DNA of 64,000 nucleotides from Mesobacillus persicus (GTDB taxonomy: Bacteria; Bacillota; Bacilli; Bacillales; Cytobacillaceae). Under the pieces are notes generated by a model, which worked only from the letters and a program-made list of their open reading frames with translations, had not been told where the DNA came from and searched no databases. The stretch lies in contig NZ_FOBW01000012.1 in the NCBI RefSeq assembly GCF_900109925.1, positions 94,709 through 158,708 of the forward strand, written 5' to 3'. Positions 37,001 to 43,447 of this stretch are shown in pieces. Each line of letters starts with the position of its first letter. The stretch's first letter is position 1. Both the position numbers and the translations under genes were made by a program.

Positions 37001-37089
37001 TTCCTGTCATCTACACCATGTTCGATAACCTAACCGCATGGATGACCGGAAGAAGAAGAAAACGCAAAAAACAAGCAGAAGAAATGTAA
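34006..37089 (+). CDS. RND multidrug/surfactant efflux pump (SwrC/AcrB family)
   Basis: Proton-driven pump of 1027 residues exporting drugs, detergents or surfactants; its best-known relative is SwrC (YerP), which gives surfactin resistance. Twelve membrane helices are expected: one at the N-terminus, then a large extracytoplasmic loop, helices 2-7 from about residue 330, a second loop and helices 8-12. The proton-relay motif in helix 4 is LGIGMMVDSSIVILENI. Helix 10-11 shows GIVVNNSIVLVDYIN. A Gly-rich insert (GGGGMGMGGGSS) lies near residue 600. The start is the TTG at 34006 after AAAGGGGA, and it is coupled to the adaptor gene. Palindrome 37096-37118 follows as a terminator. Confidence 0.93.
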   Translation: MKLVNTSVKRPVGVIMIVLAIIALGVVSVRNLAVDLFPKIDLPIAVVVTSYQDAAPEDVENLISRSIEGAVSTVEGIDTLQSQSQAGSSMVMMMFKNDVDLDQALLDVREKIDQVRPMLPEQAGDPRILRFSPEAMPVMFIGVTGKDTAHLTEIANEQIVPYLERQAGVASVTVEGAKEREIQLELNPASLQQYGVNAQTIVQALNSTNRSGSVGTIEKGNQNLQLRVTGEFESVEDIGRTIIQTPTGATILLNDVATVSDTFSDTTSTALVNGEPSLVLSIMKQTDANTVEVAGNVTDSLEELEGDLSADINLATLIDTSEFITMSIDSVIQNILIGGVIAVLILLLFLKSIRATLVIGLSIPIALISTFALMYFTGQTLNVLTLGGLALGIGMMVDSSIVILENIYSYRKRGYSLVESATMGASELAPAVIASTTTTLVVFLPMVFVQGIAADLFLPLGLAVAFSLVASLVVAITLVPMLSSKLLSSAIEKDGRRYWFDKFLDWVRTKYTGGLKRVLRFRKTSVLVTVLGIAGSLALIPLIGAELMPAADQGQAQITVETESGTKSEYTLEVIEQVNEVIAEYDDVVEVSYVTVGGGGMGMGGGSSNRASYTLQLVPVTERDQSTAEIMQDMDKKMQLIAGAEITAGAQDAGLSTGNPIQIELNGPEHDVLRELAEEVVAEIATIDGVSNPESGASEGVPQMSILVDEGKAAAYGLTQEQIMSQVQMQFMGQTATRYREEGQEMNVTLIYPENERSTISDLKDVKIQTATGAVMPLDEVAEIVESQGPVSLQRQNQQPQINVTSELVGRDLGSVSEEIESHLAAMNFPEGYGYTIGGEAADMQEAFVDLAVALVFSIFLVYAVMAVQFENFLYPFIIMFALPTSVIGVLGGLFIADVPLSVPGFIGLIMLAGIVVNNSIVLVDYINILRGRGMERNEAIIEAGRSRLRPILMTTLTTVLAMIPLGLALGEGAEMQQPLAITIIFGLSVSTLFTLFLVPVIYTMFDNLTAWMTGRRRKRKKQAEEM

Positions 37090-37095
37090 AAAAAC

Positions 37096-37118
37096 TGGAT
37101 GGTGCCTGGCACCATCCA
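37096..37118. repeat. GGTGCC palindrome (T-centred), near-ideal terminator
   Basis: Perfect ATGG/CCAT arms around a T, seven bases after the pump stop, with six A before and six T after the extended stem (AAAAAACTGG / CCAGTTTTTT). Confidence 0.92.
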
Positions 37119-37144
37119 GTTTTTTATGTTGAAACCCAATTATC

Positions 37145-37167
37145 TCCTAGGTGCCAGGCGCCATCCA
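37145..37167. repeat. GGTGCC palindrome (A-centred), degraded
   Basis: AGGTGCC and GGCGCCATCC around an A; one core pair is changed. It lies 26 bp after the intact copy, so the two form a tandem pair. Confidence 0.7.
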
Positions 37168-37261
37168 AAATATTTCCAATTATTCTGTGTAGATGTGTTT
37201 GTTCTTTCTGAATTTTGTGTCATAATGGACTTTGTGAAATAAATGGAGGGGAGGAGCGAAG

Positions 37262-37918
37262 TTGATACTGGACCTCTTATTTCTCGGAATCTTTATCTTT
37301 GCTATTGTCTATTTAATTCGCTATCAGGTGAGCTTAACGAAGGCTGCTGAAATTTCTCATCGGGCGCTATATCCAAAAAATGAACAAGAGTATGCTAGCA
37401 TCCTCATTCCGCATGAATGGAAAAGGATGGAACCACTGACGAAAACAACAAAGTCCTATCTTTATGTCAAATGGGGAACGATAGCAGTCCTAATATTTTT
37501 AACTAGTTTAATTGCTATGGTGTTGTGGACAGATTGGTTGGATTCGGTCTTTTTTAGCTTTGCTTACTTCTTTTATATGCTTATTAAAATAATTCCACAT
37601 AAAGGGAGCTTGTTTATTCTTCAGGAAGGGGTAATCTTCAATGGAAGAACCTATTCTACCCATCAAATAAAGGGATATGAAGTGGAGGAGATTATCCGTT
37701 GGCATGAGCTATATGGTCTCGATGACCGCGTCAATTATGGCTTTAAGCTGACCCTTCATTTGAAAAACACAAGATTCTTCGAGCCAAACTTTGTCGTGGT
37801 GACGGATGAAAAACAACTTGAAAAAATTCTTCGCCTATTAAATGGGCAGGGGATCACAGGAGGATTTTTGACTGGCAAAGAGAACGCTAACGAACATAAA
37901 CAAACGAGAAATGGATAA
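37262..37918 (+). CDS. Uncharacterised membrane protein
   Basis: 218 residues. A hydrophobic helix at the N-terminus (ILDLLFLGIFIFAIVYLIRY) is followed by a soluble stretch, then a pair of helices at about 68-105 (GTIAVLILFLTSL-like and FFSFAYFFYMLIKIIP). The C-terminal half is a soluble beta-rich domain (GSLFILQEGVIFNGRTY and QIKGYEVEEIIRWHE) of the kind seen in bacterial PH-like membrane proteins. I do not recognise a named family with confidence. The start is the TTG at 37262 after GGAGGGGAGG. It ends at a clear terminator and faces the DUF2207 gene. Confidence 0.65.
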   Translation: MILDLLFLGIFIFAIVYLIRYQVSLTKAAEISHRALYPKNEQEYASILIPHEWKRMEPLTKTTKSYLYVKWGTIAVLIFLTSLIAMVLWTDWLDSVFFSFAYFFYMLIKIIPHKGSLFILQEGVIFNGRTYSTHQIKGYEVEEIIRWHELYGLDDRVNYGFKLTLHLKNTRFFEPNFVVVTDEKQLEKILRLLNGQGITGGFLTGKENANEHKQTRNG

Positions 37919-37922
37919 AGAA

Positions 37923-37962
37923 AGCGGGTGCCTCAATTAAAAGAGGAAACCCGCTTTTTTGT
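37923..37962 (+). terminator. Terminator of the membrane protein gene
   Basis: AAGCGGGT...CCTC pairs with GAGG...ACCCGCTT, then six T. Confidence 0.85.
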
Positions 37963-37985
37963 ATGGAAATTTTGTATGGAAAAAC

Positions 37986-38008
37986 TAGTTGGTGCCAGGC
38001 ACCATCCA
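37986..38008. repeat. GGTGCC palindrome (A-centred), between convergent genes
   Basis: Arms AGTTGGTGCC and GGCACCATCC around an A, with a mismatch in the outer part. It lies nine bases beyond the DUF2207 gene stop (minus strand). Confidence 0.8.
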
Positions 38009-38017
38009 GAATTTGGG

Positions 38018-39751
38018 TTAAAAGGCACCTGATCCTCCGCCTCCACCGCCGACACCGCCTCCGCCAGTACTAGTGCTAGTTGAGCTGGAGATACTGCTTT
38101 GTGATGTTTGGTTTGCGTTGTGGAACGATGAGGACGCGAGAGGTCCAAAATAAGTGAACGCTGCGATATCTGCCGGGGTGTATGCACCAGTGTTTTTAAA
38201 TTGGTACTTCAATGGCGTCTGAAAAGATTTCACAAGTTCCTCGTTCTTCTCCACAATCCCCTTGTTCTTAATACCAATTCCGTATATATAGGCACGCATT
38301 TGTTCATCCTTGCTTAGCCCTTGCCATTCTTCCCCTGTTAAGCCCTTAAACCGTTCCTTCAGCAGCCCCCAATCGTGAATGATCTTTAATCCAATCCATG
38401 TTTTCGGTTTATAAAAGATCGCATAGAAAATAGCTGTTAAAAACAACACTCCACCAGCAAGAAACCATCCGATTAAATCATAAGTAGCAAAAAGGATAAT
38501 AACTGGCAATAAAAGGAGGCTAATGACCGCGAGCGTCCACCGATAGCCTTTATTTTTCTCATATAAGCCCTTTTCCTTCACTTCACTAGCGACTGCTTGC
38601 ATCCATTTTACTTCATTAGAATGATAGGTTTGGTGATTGGCTTTGTTTTTAATGTATGCCGAAAGGTCGTTGAAACTAAATTGGCCTTCTTTTCCGACTG
38701 TATAAAATAAGAACGAGATAAGCATCCGCTCATGGTGTTTTAACCCTTTCTCATTGTGTGAGTTAATTTTAAATTGAGTGTTAGAGACTTGGCTAACATA
38801 ACCCTGCCTAACTAAATCCATTAACGCCGCCGCCATCGCTTCTGCTGATTGGCTAGCTCCATTTGTGAAATATATTGTTGCCGGCAAACTCATTACTTGT
38901 TCAGGGACAAAAAAGGTATCGGCAGCTTCTCGTTCAACAGCCGCTTTTTTCATCTTGTACCTCAAGTAGGTGAGTAACATTAACCCAAAGAGTAGAATGG
39001 CTAAAATAGGTACCCCGACTTTCGCAATCGTTGAAAGAGTTTGTTGTGTTTCTACCCGTGCCGCAGCTTCGTCGAGCAAGTCTTGCTGAGCTTTTATAAT
39101 CTCCGTCCTCATTGGCTTGCTGGCTGTCAGTGAGGCACTTGGGAAAAGGGTAGCATCATAGGCAACGCGAATATCCCCATTTTCTCCAGCTGGCACCTCT
39201 CCGAGTTCAAAAACCACCTTTCCATCAGACAAAATCATCTCAGTCTGAAACGCTTCGTCATATCCAAAGCCAAGCACGTCTGTGGTTTCCTCTGGAGGAA
39301 GAATGGTGACTGTAAGGTTTTCGTAAGACGATTCATTTCGGTCGTCAAAGAATGGCCAGTAAAATTCAGCCACATCGGAGTAGACATCGACACCATTTTC
39401 AATCGTATACCCCAACGAAACAGTGATTTGTTCATCTTCTCCTTTTCGATGAACGAGGTAGAGGTCATCCTCTTTTTCAACCCTTAAGTTTTCTCCGTTC
39501 TCCGCCGCCTCAAATTCTCCGATGCTCGTTCCTTCCTTTGGGACTAGCATTCTGGTAATTCCGTTAAACTCGCCATCAAAGTTGTACGTGTGAGTCTCAT
39601 TTACTTCAACGTTCCCATTAGGTAATAAATGAGCATCAATCCGTACATCAGTAATCGAATAGTCAACCGCGAGCCCTTCGCGTGGGAACAGGAAAACCAA
39701 CGTGATCGCTGCGAGTAAGAACATAACAGAGATTTTTCCCTTAGCTGCCAT
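38018..39751 (-). CDS. DUF2207 membrane protein with Gly-rich tail
   Basis: Large envelope protein of about 577 residues. After a signal-like helix (ISVMFLLAAITLVFLFP), residues from DYSITDVRIDAHLLPNGNVE to about 230 form the exported DUF2207 beta domain. One membrane helix follows (VGVPILAILLFGLMLLTYL), then a cytoplasmic part (YFTNGASQSAEAMAAALMDL), two more helices, and a C-terminal tail SSSTSTSTGGGGVGGGGGG. This order matches the DUF2207 family. Function unknown. I start at the ATG at 39751, with AAGGAAGG upstream; a start at 39820 would add a polar stretch with no binding site. Confidence 0.8.
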   Translation of the reverse strand: MAAKGKISVMFLLAAITLVFLFPREGLAVDYSITDVRIDAHLLPNGNVEVNETHTYNFDGEFNGITRMLVPKEGTSIGEFEAAENGENLRVEKEDDLYLVHRKGEDEQITVSLGYTIENGVDVYSDVAEFYWPFFDDRNESSYENLTVTILPPEETTDVLGFGYDEAFQTEMILSDGKVVFELGEVPAGENGDIRVAYDATLFPSASLTASKPMRTEIIKAQQDLLDEAAARVETQQTLSTIAKVGVPILAILLFGLMLLTYLRYKMKKAAVEREAADTFFVPEQVMSLPATIYFTNGASQSAEAMAAALMDLVRQGYVSQVSNTQFKINSHNEKGLKHHERMLISFLFYTVGKEGQFSFNDLSAYIKNKANHQTYHSNEVKWMQAVASEVKEKGLYEKNKGYRWTLAVISLLLLPVIILFATYDLIGWFLAGGVLFLTAIFYAIFYKPKTWIGLKIIHDWGLLKERFKGLTGEEWQGLSKDEQMRAYIYGIGIKNKGIVEKNEELVKSFQTPLKYQFKNTGAYTPADIAAFTYFGPLASSSFHNANQTSQSSISSSTSTSTGGGGVGGGGGGSGAF

Positions 39752-39859
39752 CTGTACCGCCGTCCTTCCTTTCTCATATCTATAAGAAATACTACGAATA
39801 AATAGATGGAAAAGTTTCACAGATGAGTCTATGGTGTAACGGAAATGGTGTAGTTAAGG

Positions 39860-40174
39860 CACCAACAAGAATCATTGGTGCCCAAAGTAGGAAGAGCCGG
39901 AGGAAGAAAGGTCACCAACAAGGCCCATTGGTGCCCAAAGTGGGAAGAGTCTAAGGAAGAAAGGTCACCAACAAGGCCCATTGGTGCCCAAAGTGGAAAG
40001 AGCCGGAGGAAGAAAGGTCACCAATAAGGCCTATTGGTGACCAAAGTGGGAAGAGTCTGAGGAAGAAAGGTCACCAACAAGGCTGGTGCCCAAAGTGGGA
40101 AGAGTCTAAGGAAGAAAGGTCACCAACAAGGCCCATTGGTGCCCAAAGTAGGAAGAGCCGGCGGCTTAGCACCA
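39860..40174. repeat. Six tandem 53-bp repeats (minisatellite)
   Basis: Units begin CACCAACA or CACCAATA at 39860, 39913, 39966, 40019, 40072 and 40121. All steps are 53 bp except one of 49 bp, where CCAT is deleted. Each unit can form a CACCAA/TTGGTG hairpin and ends with AGGAAGAAAGGT-type spacer. Alternate units carry GAGCCGGAGG or GAGTCTAAGG, suggesting a 106-bp higher-order step. The array runs into a half copy of the GGTGCC palindrome (40169-40178). It lies upstream of pxpB and behind the DUF2207 gene. Confidence 0.92.
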
Positions 40175-40333
40175 TCCAGGGTTTTTCCGCTAGCGTATTC
40201 CACTCTCTTTGCGGCTGTTTTGTGTTTCTCCATTAGTTTAGTGGTTATTTATTTAAAATTTTTAAAAAATTATGTAACATAAAAGAAAGCACAGCCTGTT
40301 TTATCAACGGATTAAACTGGTAGGGGTGGAATA

Positions 40334-40378
40334 ATGAAAGAACATATAGCAATAGGGGCTGTTGAAAAAAATGAGTAA
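40334..40378 (+). CDS. Possible 14-residue leader peptide of pxpB
   Basis: ATG at 40334 behind TAGGGGTGG encodes MKEHIAIGAVEKNE and stops at 40376-40378, eight bases into pxpB. The tight binding site and overlap suggest translational coupling. No run of one amino acid suggests classic attenuation. It could be chance. Confidence 0.35.
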   Translation: MKEHIAIGAVEKNE

Positions 40379-41126
40379 GCAACGAAAACAGCAGCCCGAA
40401 GCAATGGTGACGGGTGAGAAGAGCATTCGCTTTAAATTTGGCGATCAGGTGGACCAGGAAACGTATTTTCATGTAATGCAGTTTTCAAATATGGTTGAAC
40501 AAGATGGTTTCTATCTTTTAGAGATAATCGTCCCAACCTATAACACGGTTACCGTATATTTAAAAAAAGAACCGAGTAATATGGCAGAAATCGTAGAGCG
40601 ACTATTATCCAAATGGCAGAAGAGTGAGGAGACGGAGAGCACACTTTCTGTACGGAAATTAACGATTCCTGTATGTTATGACGAAGAATTCAGTCTAGAT
40701 ATCGAGAGGGTTGTTGCTCATACAAACTTGACGGCGAACGACATCATCTCCCTCCATTGCCAGCCAATCTACACTGTCTATATGATTGGATTTTTACCGG
40801 GGTTCCCTTACTTAGGGAAATTGGATGAGAGATTGGCGACGCCAAGGCTTCATACCCCAAGATTCAGGGTAGAAAAGGGAACCGTTGGCATCGGTGGCCA
40901 CCAGACGGGGATTTACCCCTTGGATAGTCCTGGTGGATGGAATATTATTGGTAAAACGCCTCTTGACCTTTATCGTCCAGACAGGAAAGAACCCTTTTTT
41001 ATTCAAGCAGGGGATCAGCTAGGATTTTCTCCGATTACAAAAGAGGAGTATGCTGAAATAAAGAGTCAGATGGATAAACACCCGGAAGCGATTAGCGAGT
41101 TTGTTACTATGTCTGACTTACTCTAA
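40371..41126 (+). CDS. pxpB: 5-oxoprolinase subunit PxpB (KipI)
   Basis: Subunit B of the ATP-dependent 5-oxoprolinase PxpABC, which opens pyroglutamate to glutamate. In B. subtilis the same protein, KipI, was first known as an inhibitor of kinase KinA. It has an N-terminal domain of about 90 residues (IRFKFGDQVDQETYFHVMQF), then the cyclophilin-like domain with the family signature YMIGFLPGFPYLGKLDERL near residue 145 and GGHQTGIYPLDSPGGWNIIG near residue 180. The start is the ATG at 40371 (TTG at 40362 is possible). 251 residues. It forms an apparent operon with pxpA and pxpC; ycsG and kipR are absent here. Confidence 0.92.
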   Translation: MSKQRKQQPEAMVTGEKSIRFKFGDQVDQETYFHVMQFSNMVEQDGFYLLEIIVPTYNTVTVYLKKEPSNMAEIVERLLSKWQKSEETESTLSVRKLTIPVCYDEEFSLDIERVVAHTNLTANDIISLHCQPIYTVYMIGFLPGFPYLGKLDERLATPRLHTPRFRVEKGTVGIGGHQTGIYPLDSPGGWNIIGKTPLDLYRPDRKEPFFIQAGDQLGFSPITKEEYAEIKSQMDKHPEAISEFVTMSDLL

Positions 41127-41216
41127 TTAGGTTGGAAAATGCAATTTAACTACTGTCTATTGTGACCAAGCACCCCTATTCTTTTAGGGGGAGGAAATTA
41201 GGAAGGGTGTGCCTAT

Positions 41217-41993
41217 ATGAGAATCGATTTAAATGCAGACGTTGGCGAGAGTTTCGGAACGTTTACAATCGGTGAAGATGAGAAGTTGTTCTTGAACATT
41301 ACGTCTGCTAATATTGCCTGCGGCTTTCATGCCGGGGATTTTAATGTCATGCAAGCAACGGTTAAAAGTGCAAAGGAACACGGGGTCGCGGTTGGTGCAC
41401 ATCCAGGTTATCCAGACCTTCAAGGCTTTGGCCGCAGAGAGTTAAAAATGACCCCGTCGGAAGTTTATAACTCAGTTGTTTATCAAATTGGGGCATTAAA
41501 ACAATTTTGTGAGATTCATGGCGTGCCTCTTCAGCATGTGAAGCCTCACGGTGCCCTCTATAATGCGGCAGCTAGTGATAAAACAATTGCTGAAGCAGTA
41601 GCTAAGGCGGTTCATGATGCTGCCCCGGATTCCATTTTATTTGGATTGTGCAATAGTGAACTGGTTGAAGCAGGGAAAAGGCTTGGCTTAAAAACGGCTT
41701 CGGAAGCTTTTGCCGATCGACAGTATACCGATGAGGGAAAATTAACCTCAAGGCTTATGCCGAATGCGGTGTTGAGAACGTATGAGGAAATCCTCGATCA
41801 GGTGAAGGAAATCGTCTTTCATCAGCGGGTGAAAACAGCATCCGGGAACTGGGTTAGCTTAAAGGCAGATACAATATGCTTCCATGGGGATGGGCAAAAT
41901 GTTGCTCACCATACTGCGCAAATCCGGGAAGCGTTGGAGAAAGAAGGAGTCAAAGTCCTCCAGGTAGGGATCACAGATGATTCCTCTATTTAA
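41217..41993 (+). CDS. pxpA: 5-oxoprolinase subunit PxpA (LamB/YcsF family)
   Basis: Subunit A of 5-oxoprolinase, probably the ring-opening part, with a deformed TIM-barrel fold. The N-terminus RIDLNADVGESFGTF is the family signature. ANIACGFHAGDFNVMQATV, GVAVGAHPGYPDLQGFGRRE, HVKPHGALYN and CFHGDGQNVAHH supply conserved His and Asp that probably bind a metal or ATP. 258 residues, as expected. AGGAAGGGTG precedes the ATG. Its last 17 bases overlap the start of pxpC, so the two are translationally coupled. Confidence 0.94.
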   Translation: MRIDLNADVGESFGTFTIGEDEKLFLNITSANIACGFHAGDFNVMQATVKSAKEHGVAVGAHPGYPDLQGFGRRELKMTPSEVYNSVVYQIGALKQFCEIHGVPLQHVKPHGALYNAAASDKTIAEAVAKAVHDAAPDSILFGLCNSELVEAGKRLGLKTASEAFADRQYTDEGKLTSRLMPNAVLRTYEEILDQVKEIVFHQRVKTASGNWVSLKADTICFHGDGQNVAHHTAQIREALEKEGVKVLQVGITDDSSI

Positions 41994-42834
41994 GGTAAAA
42001 AAAGTAGGGACCTACGGGTCGATTCAGGATAAAGGGCGCTTTGGCTATCAGCGTTTTGGAGTACCTGTTTCAGGTCCGATGGATGCTAAGGCCTATCACT
42101 TAGGTCAATACATTATCGGTAACGATGAAAATAGTCCCTCGTTGGAGTTATTTTTAGGTGGCCAAGAGTTTGAAGTCCTTAGCGACCATCGAATTGTTAT
42201 TACGGGTGCTGATTTGGGGGTAATGCTTGACGGGGCTCCTGTACCGACTTGGAAAACCTTCACTATTTTTAAAGGCCAGATATTGAGCTTTACCCGAGCG
42301 ATTGAAGGTAGCATCGCTTATGTGATACCTGAAGGGGGCTTTGAGGCGGAGCTGTTGTTAGGAAGTGGGTCTGTCTATCCAAAGGGGTTGCTTGGGACGC
42401 CTCTTAAGCGAGATAGGATCCTATATGCGAAGCGAGAGAGTGGCGGTGGGTTCCAAACAGGGTTATGCCGGTCAGAGGTTCCTTCGTATTCCCAGCAGAT
42501 TCAGGTGAAAGTATGGCGGAGTCCCCATTTGGCCATGTTTACGGAAGTTGCTCTAGAGGAATTCTTTCAGACGACCTATACGCTAAAAATGGGGGACAGG
42601 ATGGGGTATCTTCTAGATGGACCTAAACTAGATTTTGTTCATAGCAGTGATATCCTTTCGGAAGCGACTCAATTCGGAACCATCCAAGTCCCTAACAGCG
42701 GCCACCCGATTATTTTGATGGCCGATGCGCAAACCATCGGAGGTTACGCCACGATTGGTAAAATTGCTTCAGATGATCTTTGGAAGGTGGCTCAGTTAAA
42801 AAAAGGTGGAGAAATAAAGTTTCACTTTATTTAA
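41977..42834 (+). CDS. pxpC: 5-oxoprolinase subunit PxpC (KipA, biotin-dependent carboxyltransferase-like)
   Basis: Subunit C of 5-oxoprolinase, with a cyclophilin-like fold shared with the C-terminal part of urea amidolyase. The N-terminus GTYGSIQDKGRFGYQRFGVP followed by VSGPMDAKAYHLGQYIIGN is the family signature. Conserved GSGSVYPKGLLGTPLKRDR lies in the middle and ILMADAQTIGGYATIGKI at the end. 285 residues, close to the family norm. GGTAGGGATC upstream lies inside pxpA. Together PxpB and PxpC form the ATP-using part of the enzyme. It is the last gene of the operon; a separate RNA gene follows. Confidence 0.93.
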   Translation: MIPLFKVKKVGTYGSIQDKGRFGYQRFGVPVSGPMDAKAYHLGQYIIGNDENSPSLELFLGGQEFEVLSDHRIVITGADLGVMLDGAPVPTWKTFTIFKGQILSFTRAIEGSIAYVIPEGGFEAELLLGSGSVYPKGLLGTPLKRDRILYAKRESGGGFQTGLCRSEVPSYSQQIQVKVWRSPHLAMFTEVALEEFFQTTYTLKMGDRMGYLLDGPKLDFVHSSDILSEATQFGTIQVPNSGHPIILMADAQTIGGYATIGKIASDDLWKVAQLKKGGEIKFHFI

Positions 42835-42908
42835 GCATTCAAAGTACTGATGCTGCAGCCTTTCGGTTAGATAGGAACAGCTTCGAAGGTATTTACCACG
42901 ATTTTACA

Positions 42909-42937
42909 TTGATTCTCATTCATGATTTAGGTATTAT
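42909..42937 (+). promoter_or_regulatory. Sigma-A promoter of the 6S-like RNA
   Basis: TTGATT (42909-42914), 17-bp spacer, TATTAT (42932-42937). The start would fall near 42944, just before the closing stem of the RNA. Confidence 0.7.
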
Positions 42938-42943
42938 ATAAAC

Positions 42944-43148
42944 ATAAGCTGCGTTGTTCGTAATCATATTTAAGTTTTAACCTTTATGCTGTAATAGGGA
43001 GTTTTACATCGAAACGGGACTGACAAGCCTCTGTCTATATGACAAGGAGGACAGGCAAGAATGTTTCTGCGAACACCCACTTTGAGGAGTGGTGGTTTAA
43101 AACTTTCTTATCTAACATTACGGCAAATGCGGCTGTACATAGTTTTTT
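42944..43148 (+). ncRNA. Structured RNA, candidate 6S RNA
   Basis: About 190-200 nt without a coding frame. The ends pair: AGCTGCGTTGTTCGTAAT (42947-42964) with ATTACGGCAAATGCGGCT (43117-43134), with wobbles and two mismatches, followed by a T-run. Inside lie an apical hairpin around GCCTCTGTC/GACAGGC and a small hairpin CCACT/AGTGG on the 3' side of a large open region. Length, closed ends, an internal bubble and the good promoter match 6S RNA, which mimics an open promoter and binds sigma-A RNA polymerase. The identification is by architecture and remembered sequence only. Confidence 0.55.
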
Positions 43149-43156
43149 CAACCAAG

Positions 43157-43184
43157 CCAGTTCCCAATCGGGAGCTGGTTTTTT
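43157..43184 (+). terminator. Terminator after the RNA gene
   Basis: CCAGTTCCC / GGGAGCTGG (one wobble) with loop AATC, then six T. Confidence 0.85.
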
Positions 43185-43235
43185 ATTGTTTAGGTACATA
43201 TAAAAGTAAAGAGTGTGGATGATTGTTTTCGTTTT

Positions 43236-43345
43236 CTGTATCCAGCGCCAGCGCTAGCCCCTCGGGTCATAAGCTGGCTAGCTGCGGCTCCTAGAACGAA
43301 ACTCCACTCCCTTTCAGAGGATGCAGTCGCCTCCGCTTTTCAGTA
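43236..43345. repeat. Dispersed TCCAGC/GCTAGCCCCTCG-type intergenic repeat
   Basis: Starts GTATCCAGCGCCAGCGCTAG, contains CCCTCGGGTCATAAGC and ends near CGCCTCCGCTTTT. It resembles, from memory, repeats scattered through Bacillus genomes. Its middle carries an insertion-like stretch. Confidence 0.55.
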
Positions 43346-43400
43346 CAATCCGTCAAGGTATCAAAAACTAACCTAGTACTCTAACACAGCCTTGATAAGA

Positions 43401-43445
43401 GAAATAAAAAACGAATAGCCACCACTTCGGGCCATCCGTTTTTTG
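43401..43445 (-). terminator. Terminator of the flavin oxidoreductase gene
   Basis: AAAACGAATAGCC / GGCCATCCGTTTTTT arms around ACCACTTCG-type loop; on the minus strand a T-run follows. Confidence 0.65.
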
Positions 43446-43447
43446 TA

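Noticed and set aside
39860..40174. CRISPR array
   Set aside because: Units repeat over their full 53 bp with no unique spacers, and no cas genes are near.
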